Source of the DNA: Papaver somniferum
Taxonomy: Eukaryota > Streptophyta > Magnoliopsida > Ranunculales > Papaveraceae
Assembly: GCF_003573695.1 (NCBI RefSeq)
Contig: NC_039362.1
Coordinates: forward strand, 174,911,690 to 174,975,689
DNA: 64,000 nt
Reading direction: 5' to 3'
Every line of letters starts with the position of its first letter. The first letter of the stretch is position 1. A model generated the notes under the pieces. It saw only the letters and a program-made list of their open reading frames with translations, was not told the DNA's origin and did no database searches. Shown piece after piece: positions 56,000 to 64,000 of the stretch. Made by a program: the position numbers and the translations under genes.

Positions 56000-58062
56000 A
56001 ACAAACCTTGCCTGGACGAATATCTTCAATTGCCTCATCCACGAAAGCAAATCCACTCGTTTGTGTATCCTAATCAGGCTCATCCTTGTGCATAGACAAA
56101 TCATCAGCTGTAGGAAGCATATCTGCTGCCAGCGTCTCAGATGCACCTGATAATTTAGCATGTTCATCCCTAGAAACAACTGGAGCTCTAACTGTGCTGC
56201 CACCTTCACGCGAATTACTCAGTCTAATCATGGGAAAATTCGATTTGTTCCAAATGAGTTCTTACATCTTAGCCCATTGAACCAGTTAAAATATTTCTTC
56301 CCTCATCATAACAAATAAAGGTAATCAGATTAGTTCCCAGAACAAACAAATTCAAATGAAACCAAACCTATTTTAACAATTTCACAATACAAAGGCACGT
56401 GATACTAGTTGCAAGCTCTTATAGAACTAGGCACTCATCTGTTTCACAAAGACATGCATATTTGCTATTTAGAGTTTAGTAAAAATGACATGTATGTTTA
56501 TTTTGGGTTTGGTTAAAGAAAAATAAAATAGTCTTGTTTCTAGAATGAGAATGGCAGTGAAATCCACCATCTCAATTCCTAAATAGGCTTGTTTCTAGGA
56601 TGAAAATGGCAGTGAAATCCACCTGCACTCATCTTGTTACAGGTGCACCAATATGTACACTTGTATTACAGGTGCACCAATATGTACACTTATAGAAGGA
56701 TGGTAACCTGAATGCCAAGAGACCGTGTCAAGCTAAATCAGCAACTCTGCAAATGATGAACTACTAGAAAAACATCCATTATTGCATTTAAGAAGATCAC
56801 TATGTTTACATAATATCATTCTACTGAGCATTATGTAAGACTGACTAAAATCAGACCAAGGAGACCAGCGTATTGGAATTATAAAACATACCTCTCATTG
56901 TCAGTGCGGAGAACTCGCATAGTTTCTTTTGTATGTAAATGATTCAATTGGCAGGTGTAGGATCATAATCTGGCGCAACATTAACACCAACATTTAGCGG
57001 AAGTCTACTTCACAAAACATTATTACCCTTTCCTTGTGTTATTTTTATTTTATCTTTATTCGAGTTGTTTGCTCGATGTTTATTAATAACAAAAATATAT
57101 ATATATATATACTAAAGAAAAACTAAGGAAGAGAATCGAAAGAAATAAAAAACAATTAAATATCTTTTCAGTTTGATGCTGAAGAACAATTACAACATCC
57201 TTACTTGTCCAAACAACTTTCAATTAAAACGTTCTCATCAATATTAGCCAGTGATAACACAAAGCTTCCAAGTAAAGATAATGTGAATCTTAGTTACAGC
57301 CGAAAATAATGCATTTGAATAGTATTACAACACACTAACTACAAAGATCACGTACATCAACATATAGTTATGCAAGTGTACAACTATGTACACCTAAATA
57401 ACATAATATGTGTACAACAATGTACACATAAGTGCCTTCCTTAATTTCTTAGGCTTCAAAATGAATAACATGTGTACAAGTATGTACACCTAAATAATTA
57501 ACAAGTGTACAAATATGTACACATTAATAATGCAAAAACAAAATGTGTACAAACTAGTAAAGCAAAAAAGTACACACGCAAAGTTTTCATAACCTTATGC
57601 TGTCATTTTTTTTATGAGAATTACACTGGTGTACAACTACGTACTTATCCACAAAAGCCTAGTAAATCCAACATTCATACTCACATAACATATAATATAT
57701 CCATGAGACGGGGTAATGGTGTACAACTATGTACACCACCATTAACTATGTTTACCTTCAAAAAGAATTAAAATGTGCAAAACTATATGCACATTAACAA
57801 ACAACAAGTATACAACTATGTATACATGTGTACCAAAAACATGTATACCTATCCAGTCTAGTTAACGTTTCTTGCACTAAGTTCTATCAAGACAAGGAAG
57901 CATCTATGTTAATGTTGAACTTCTTTGTGGCCATTAATTCAAGTTGTACCTTAAGAGCTTGAATGGGACAGACAAAGCATCTAACAATGGAAACTGATTA
58001 CCTTCTTTAAGGCCAATGATTCTCTGTCATTCTCCAGATGCTTGATTTTCTCCTCCAAAGTG
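56000..58062 (-). pseudogene. Captured coiled-coil gene fragment, minus strand
   Basis: Exon 58062-58000 is bounded by TTACAG| and GAAG|GTAATC and encodes GTLEEKIKHLENDRESLALKK, a coiled-coil heptad segment. A further exon, about 56230-56008, reads GGSTVRAPVVSRDEHAKL, then ADDLSMHKDEPD, an in-frame TAG, and FAVDEAIEDIRPGK-like sequence (FVDEAIEDIRPGK) before a GT. The stop and missing neighbours make it non-functional. The family is not recognised. The motif GTGTACAACTATGTACAC occupies the sequence between the exons. Confidence 0.5.
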
Positions 58063-58385
58063 CCCTGTAAGTGAATTTCCAAAACACTTTCATGACTTGA
58101 TTTGATTGGAACAAAATATAGTAATACCATGAAAAATGGATATTTTACCATTGAACAAGATATAGCTACATGCATATCTAATCTAACAAATGAACCTAAC
58201 ATAATTAATACACCGACTACTTAACCAATTTCTTTATATTAGCTCAAAAACAGGTTAAAATATCCTAAGAATAGAAAGTACTTTTTTTTGTGCATGGTAC
58301 TATTATGTGCACATTAACTATTAACAGGTGTAAAACTATGTACACATCAATGATCAACAAGTGTACAACCATGTACACATTAAAA
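56640..58385. repeat. Dispersed motif array, consensus GTGTACAACTATGTACAC
   Basis: About fourteen copies are irregularly spaced, e.g. 56640-56690 (twice), 57375-57395, 57410-57430, 57470-57520, 57630, 57718-57735, 57800-57815, 58325-58380. The outer six bases form an inverted repeat GTGTAC/GTACAC. The motif shares the TGTAC core with the palindrome at 24.5-29.1 kb but the sequence is distinct. Confidence 0.7.
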
Positions 58386-60973
58386 GTGTAGAAGCAACCA
58401 GTTCAGCAATTTATCAGCAAGAGAAGGTCTTCAACTAAAATGGACAATATAAAAATGCCTCCCCTAACACTTAACTAGAATAAACAAACACAAACAATGT
58501 AGAAGCAACCAATTTTGCTCCTATAAATAAATTCAATAAGATTAAAGTACACAACTAATAGTTTAGGCTAGCTAGGAATACAATAAACATCACATTTTCC
58601 ACGGGAATATTACGACCACTTCTAAAATGAAAACATTAGCTTGCTTTTTGAGCGAGCATCAATAGTAAATCTTAATATATACACATCAAAATCTAAGAAA
58701 AACGTTAGCATACCAATACTTATAGAAAATGAAAAACGAATGTGTATCGCATTGAAAACAAAATAAAGAAATTAACTCCTATTGTTTTGTATTTTTTTTC
58801 TTCCATAGGATATGATGTATATGTCATGTACAAATACAATCCTAAAATCTCTTTTGTCCACTAACCGTGGCTTAGATAATTAAGGGCACTAAATTAAGGA
58901 ATTTCTAAATTAATTAATCAAACAAGAGAAGTTCATAGACAAATTACAAATATTATTTCTTTTTTGATTTCAAGGAACTGATCCCATCGTCCTCTACCTC
59001 CCTGCCATACTGGTATTTCTCTTTAATAACATTTACATGACAATAACTTTACAAAGAAAATGAAAATATAGATGATCATTTTGTTTCATCTTCTTATTAA
59101 TTAGTGGGATCAAAAAAAAAAAAACTTAGCTATAACTAGTTCAATCTATGTACCACATTTCTATAGTCACTCAGCAACCATTAGTTGATTATGACTTTCA
59201 TCAAAACCGTCTACGTGCATTCAGTCGCAGAATGCGGTATACAGTATGTGACTATTTCTTTGTCCCACCAAAATTTTGCTTTTCTTTCATTTTTTATTTT
59301 TTGTTGGATGATCAACTGCAGTCACATTTTATATAGACTTACACTTTATTTAGTGCATGAATGCACAAAAAGAAGCTTATTTTCCCATTTCTTTCTTTTT
59401 ATTTTAATTATTCTTGGTTTTCCTGAGTCTTACTTCCGTAATCATGCATGGAAAATACTTTAAGAAACAATTCATGCTTTTAAATAGTAATGCACAAGTA
59501 TCAACACGACACAGATTGGGTCATCAATTCTATATACAGACTGAAACTATGTTAGCACAAGGTAGTACTTACTTCAAGTTGCTTAGATGTCAAATATGAC
59601 ATACTTATTCAAGCATCAACAAATCTCTTTTGCATTCTTTGGAACATTTTCGCAACCAATTGTTATGCACTAATGTGTGCTTGAGAAGGTGAGTTTGGTG
59701 TGTGATTTGGATTCTTTTTTAAGCTTTCTTGACCTGCATCAGTATGTAATCAATATAAAACTTGACAATTGTGTAATACAAATAGATAGAAGAAAACACG
59801 TAATTAGTGTAGTATCAATCAATATTCATCATCGGTATTCAAATTGACAAAGCATCTAACTAATACCAATTAGCAAATGCATAACTAAGTAAAATTGATA
59901 GCCCAAAATATGGAGATGAATTTGAATTTTTCAGGTGAAAATGATCTGGAATTAAAAAAAAGGAAGATGAACTGAGATTAAATTTGATTGATGGAGTAAG
60001 TAAATCAATTTACCCAATGAATAAAAAGTTTCTCACAGTGTTTCCATGGATCGATTATAGAAGACAGATTTGAAAGATTCAAAAAATGAAAATGAAAATG
60101 AAAAAGAAAAGAGATTACCAATGTTGTAGAATCAAATCGGAGAAGAACAAACTTGTTATGATCTGATAAAGAACCATTTATCGTTTCTAATCAAATCTGA
60201 ATCTCAGCCATAACAAAAAAAATCCAAATCTTGGATGAATACCGTGAACACAATTGGGAATACTGTAAAACTCATCGAAGAAACACCAATTTTCATCACC
60301 AAAAGAAGAATGATGTGATGAATAAAAAACGAAAAATGAATCCCTAATTCCTGCCAAAGACCGATCAAAGACATACGGTTGATTTAAACTGCGATGAACT
60401 CGATATGTTGTTGTTTTCAACTAAAGTACGCAGAAATATTTCGAATAATTGTGCTAAAAGAAGGTAAAATTGCTTAACCCTAAATACCATGGTCTTTCGA
60501 TTTGTTAGCAGAGAAACGCAAGAATGAAAATAGAACGACATTTACATAAAGGACATTTTCGCTATTAGAAAAATACAGTTTTGAACTAAATCGTTAAAAA
60601 AGGATTAACTCGTTTTAAAATTTGATATTTTGATCTTATAATATTAGGCCTGCTAGGGGTGGACTAGAGAGTCCAAATCCCAACATATTTGGGACTATAT
60701 GTTAATTTCTACAAGTGTTTTTACGTAGGTTAAGGAAAAAAAACAGGAAATATAAATTTTCTAAATCTACCCTCATTGGTACTTCATGAAATTTTAATTT
60801 TATAATTTTAATTCCTAGATTGTAGTGTGAATTTGGAATTTAATGAATTATTTAACATTTTTGTCTGGGAAGTTGAGCTTAAATTATATTCGAAGTATTC
60901 CAATGTGGGGACAAATTAGAAAATTATCGGAAAAAATAGGAAAAACTTCAGGTAATTAATATGAGACTTGTAA
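58386..60973. other. AT-rich interval, no accepted gene
   Basis: Several short frames occur, but none has domain features or codon structure that I trust. Purine-rich leader-like sequence lies near 60050-60120. It is partly inside the probable element ending near 60600. Confidence 0.4.
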
Positions 60974-61122
60974 GAGCAACTCCAATGGGCACATCAAATA
61001 GCTTGGTTTGGTGATTATACACCTATAGTGGGACTAGCAAACCACTAAAACGGATGAGCAAACCCTCAACTCGAAGGTTTTGTACATGGCGTCTCATACA
61101 GACTCGATCGGCTCAAACTGAG

Positions 61123-61629
61123 TGTAGGATCCAAATATCGCACAATAGTAAGATCTCGCGAGAATGTAGCAAGAGCCTGAGAGAACGTAGTGAGAGCCTG
61201 AGATAATATGAGTTGTAATCCACTACATATGAGTTGTCATCCACTATGTAATATCCTATATAAAGAGAAAGGCAAGAGAAAGAAAGAATAATAATCAAAA
61301 AGAAAAAGGAGAGAGACACTTTAGGGAGGACACATTTGTAGAGAGAGAGAGAAGAATTTGTATTATTATCTTCTTCTTCCTTCTTCAACCAAGAGCTCCA
61401 AATACTCATTAATGGAGTCTCAATTGTAATTCATATGTATTTAAAAACAATCATAGTGAAGATCCCTAATCCCGTGGATGTAGATCACATTGATCGAACC
61501 ACGTAAATCTTGTGTCTTATTTTCTATTTTCATTATCTTTATCTTTATTTTCATATCAAATAAGTTTAGATCTAGAAATCATAGTCATGATAATACAAGG
61601 GGTGTGTTGTAGGATTTCCTGCAACTACA
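61123..61629 (+). mobile_element. Solo LTR related to element 2 (507 bp)
   Basis: Starts TGTAGGATC and ends TAGGATTTCCTGCAACTACA like the LTRs at 12134 and 21131, with a TATA box (CCTATATAAAG near 61252). It is flanked by the exact target duplication CTGAG (61118-61122, 61630-61634). No internal sequence or second LTR remains, which is the product of LTR-LTR recombination. Confidence 0.93.
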
Positions 61630-61887
61630 CTGAGACGACCGGTTTTCTGAGACAAACGGGGTATATTAAGCGGAGTATCGTCTCAAACAGTATCGAGGGT
61701 CGTTCCATCTTGAGCCGGTCGGTTTATATTGAGCCGACAACGGCTAGGAACATCCAACGGCTATGAATCCCCCCACCGCCTACCCCTTATAAATTGAGTT
61801 GATTTCAACACTAAAATACTTCTCCACCTTCTACACTTACATTTCCTTCGTAAGTTCACTTCAATCTTCATCATTTAATCTCAAAAA

Positions 61888-62340
61888 ATGGTTGTGCGAG
61901 TTCGTGGTTCTAGGTATTCTTTAGAGGAATATTTAGCAATTTGCATAGCTTATGTTACTCGAACAAGAAATAGTATCCATGGTGTTATGAATTTTATGCA
62001 AGAGGCTTTCTGGCAACAAGTTTTTGCAATATTCTCTGCAGAAACAGGGAACCTGAGGGGCCGTGACATTAACAAATTGTATCATCGTTTTCAAATAATT
62101 TCTCATGTCGTCCAGCAATTTCTTGCTATGGTAACAGAAGTTAACCAAAATAGGATTAACGGTGAAACTGGAGATGAATTAATCCAAAGAGTTGGATTGA
62201 TGTGACAGCAAGTTAACAGGGGACCTTTTCCGTACTTAGCTTGTACTAACATCCTTAGAGTTCTTCACAGTTTAAACCCCTTATGCACTCTAGATGCTCC
62301 TCCATCCGCACCACAAGTCGTTCCTCCAGCCGCTCCATGA
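61888..62340 (+). pseudogene. SANT/GST-T3-like (PIF/Harbinger ORF1-type) protein, one nonsense codon
   Basis: The ATG at 61888 follows a TATA box (TATAAAT, 61788-61794). The frame reads YSLEEYLAICIAYV, then FWQQVFAIFSAETG and LYHRFQIISHVVQQF, the trihelix/SANT-like fold of proteins often called glutathione S-transferase T3-like; a TGA at 62203-62205 precedes PFPYLACTNILRVL, the usual end of the domain. The remaining frame ends at 62340 in a P/A-rich tail. Such proteins bind DNA and partner the Harbinger transposase. The copy at 63288 is related. Confidence 0.65.
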
Positions 62341-63287
62341 ATGAGGATGTTTTACTCCTTACTTCCTATGATTTAGTAGTAGTTAAGTCTAATGTAATTA
62401 ATGTTTAATCGAAGTTAATGTGAGACTAATGTAACGTTTAATGAAATCTAATGTTGTTTGACATAAACATAAGAGTGGTGCAAATACATAGAGTTTTCCA
62501 CTAATTAAGTTGATGTTAACATTACAATGGTGAAACACTTAAACAACCCACTCCAACTTAAAACACGAAGGACATTCCCATAATTGTTTTTCATGTGTGT
62601 TCTTCTGTAGAGGTGCGCAAATACATAAAAAAAATTCAATTAGGGATCGAGCATTCACTAATCATCTCTTTTGTAAACTCTACTTCTCTATAATGATCGG
62701 GTTGTGGCTTCTTCAACCTGACTTTGAACCTCAAGTTTCTCCAAGATGATGCCAACTTGTGGTCTTCTTGCTCCTTAATAACATCAGCTAACATTCGTGG
62801 TTCTGCACGTCAGTTACGATCTTGACATTGCAAATACCTGATATTTTCTAGTTCTAATTCAACGACCATTATGTTTGTCGAACAACCAACTTGTGGACAC
62901 TTGGAATACATCCAAGGAAATTTCATGAGACTGAGCATCCATGAAACATAATTGACAAAACCTCTTTTGCTTCCACACATAATATTTGTTTTCCTTTGTT
63001 TTTGGAAAACATTGTGTTCGATGAAGAATGTTAAGAAAATATTGGGAAAACGATTTCAGATGAGAATGTTTTTGGTTGTGTTTGGAAAATATTGGAGAAA
63101 ATGTATGATATATATAAGGATAAATATGAACGTTACAATGGAGACGTTTTCTCGTCTCACAATTGGCCGATCGGCGTTGGTGGAGCCAACAACGGCTAGT
63201 ATCAACCAACGACTTTCATTCCATTCCATATAAATTTTGCGATTTCAACTCCAAAACCACACCTCCAATGCACAAAAATCTCAAAAA
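62341..63287 (-). pseudogene. Unidentified minus-strand reading frame between the two SANT-like copies
   Basis: From an ATG near 62871 the minus strand reads MVVELELENIRYLQCQDRN, one TGA, then RMLADVIKEQEDHKLASS and VRLKKPQPDHYREVEF to about 62660. It is charged and protein-like with a single stop, perhaps the end of another element ORF. 63100-63287 repeats the promoter-like sequence found before 61888 (GACAACGGCTAG / CAACAACGGCTAG and TATAAAT). Family not recognised. Confidence 0.35.
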
Positions 63288-64000
63288 ATGCTTGTTTGAA
63301 TCTGTGGTACTAAATTTACTCATGAAGAGGATTTAGCTATATGCAAAGCCTACGTTTTTCATAAGGGAGAAAATTTTTTGCGCGATCAAGACATGTCAGA
63401 CGCATCTTTTTGGTAGAAGATTTTCACAATGTTCGTCACACAAACGGGGAACCCCGAAAACTGCGATGCTCGTGGTTTGTGTCTTCACTTTCATTCAATT
63501 AATCGTTATGTCACGCCATTCATTGATCGTGTAAGGGAAATTGATCAAGAAAAGTTTGTCGGTGTGACCGAAGGTGAAGTGATCCAAACAGCTCTGGATA
63601 ATTGGGAAGAAGCTCACGACGAACCTTTTCCTTACGAAGCTTGTTTCAGCATTCTAAAAAATGGTCCATCTCAATCAATTCTTCACTACATCATAACGGC
63701 CCTCCCTATCTTTAGTATGAAAGAAGATGTTACTCTTGTTCGATGTTGGATACATCATATGGGCACTCGGGATAACGATGATCATTTCTGGGAAAGAGTG
63801 TTGCAAAAGTTTGTAGCGTTGCGGAACCAATACATAAGAAACAAGAAGTGCCTAGAACTAAGATTTTCATTCATTACTAATGATGTCAAACATTATACAG
63901 AAGTTTTATGGACGGTTCACCGTGGTAGTTCTCGATTGTCCAACCAAGAACTGGTGAGTATATATCTTAAAACTTTTGTCCTCATTGAGAAACTGCATCA
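63288..64000 (+). pseudogene. Second SANT/GST-T3-like ORF, two stops, runs off the window
   Basis: The frame from ATG 63288 has TGA at codon 4 (63297-63299) and TAG at 63414-63416, but otherwise stays open: FTHEEDLAICKAYVF, ASFW, FTMFVTQTGN, PFPYEACFSIL. It then continues beyond the domain (DVTLVRCWIHHMGTRDNDDHF, repeating the SANT-like start). It reaches the window end at about 237 codons. It is longer than the copy at 61888 and may fuse two SANT-like units. Confidence 0.6.

Larger units (their letters stand above)
55490..60600. mobile_element. Probable large nonautonomous element carrying a captured gene (limits approximate)
   Basis: The left end region TGCGGTTTAGTCCAAAATC (near 55499) is weakly matched in inverted orientation near 60565-60590 (TTTTGAACTAAATCGTT). 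The interior combines minus-strand gene fragments, intron-like AT-rich DNA with a repeated GTGTACAA..TATGTACAC motif, and a leader-like region at 60100-60500. No transposase is present. The limits and the idea of a single unit are inferences. A similar TTTAGTCCAAAA stretch near 23790 begins the other palindrome-laced region. Confidence 0.35.
60974..64000 (+). mobile_element. Left part of a PIF/Harbinger-type element with SANT-like ORFs, running off the window
   Basis: The terminus GAGCAACTCCAATGG at 60974 is preceded by TAA and matches the ends of the MITE at 5005-5479. Inside are two related reading frames with the SANT/GST-T3-like pattern that accompanies PIF/Harbinger transposases. A solo LTR interrupts the left part (61123-61629). 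No DDE transposase is seen before the edge, and the right terminus is outside, so it may instead be a chimera or two adjacent elements. Confidence 0.55.

Overview
The window reads as plant nuclear DNA, almost certainly from a eudicot. It is AT-rich, its genes have GT..AG introns, and it holds a germin-like protein gene plus many transposable elements of plant-specific families (Copia and Ty3/Gypsy LTR elements, PIF/Harbinger, hAT-like MITEs, a CACTA fragment, a tRNA-derived SINE). The species cannot be fixed from sequence alone; Ranunculales/Papaver is only an impression. By my reading most of the 64 kb is mobile DNA. The only clearly intact ordinary host gene is the germin-like protein gene at 3886-4569.

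Layout. 1-3517: right part of an LTR element on the minus strand, carrying an antisense five-exon ORF on the plus strand. 3518-4788: germin-like gene, followed by a LINE-type RNase H remnant. 5005-5479: Harbinger MITE. 5510-11130: complete but decayed Copia element (TSD CCAAA). 12134-21601: complete, nonautonomous Gypsy-type element (TSD TTTAT) with gag and damaged protease on the plus strand and a six-exon antisense ORF on the minus strand, into which a hAT-like MITE (19799-20380) has jumped. 21602-30615: resumed flank, a CACTA DUF4218 remnant, a 4.6-kb stretch laced with a 20-bp palindrome and gene fragments (one like a WD40/bromodomain protein), then a broken second germin-like copy. 30624-31746, 36446-38232 and 39212-40019: TIR elements, each filled with its own short motif. 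31.8-36.1 kb: a multi-exon Transposase_24-like gene with a 39-bp coding tandem repeat; a decayed paralogue lies at 52.3-54.9 kb. 38349-38660: SINE. 40644-50715: complete 10-kb LTR element (TSD ACTGT) with tandem-repeat-rich 2.3-2.5 kb LTRs, no recognisable gag or pol, and an antisense plant-mobile-domain gene. 51010-52234: two short elements. 55.5-60.6 kb: probable element with a second palindromic motif in the introns of a captured gene. 60974-end: left part of a Harbinger-type element with two SANT/GST-T3-like ORFs, split by a solo LTR (TSD CTGAG).

How the parts relate. The two germin-like copies and their shared downstream DNA are a segmental duplication; the second copy preserves an empty target site for the Gypsy insertion. 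The Gypsy element and the solo LTR have matching LTR ends, and the Harbinger MITE shares its terminus with the element at 60974. All three large LTR elements with non-canonical cargo carry a spliced, host-like ORF antisense to the retroelement. In the first, the stop codon of that ORF lies inside the primer binding site.

The points I would look at first are these antisense spliced genes and the motif-saturated elements, where each of at least five elements carries many copies of its own short palindromic or inverted motif. No homology search could be run, so family names rest on recognised motifs.
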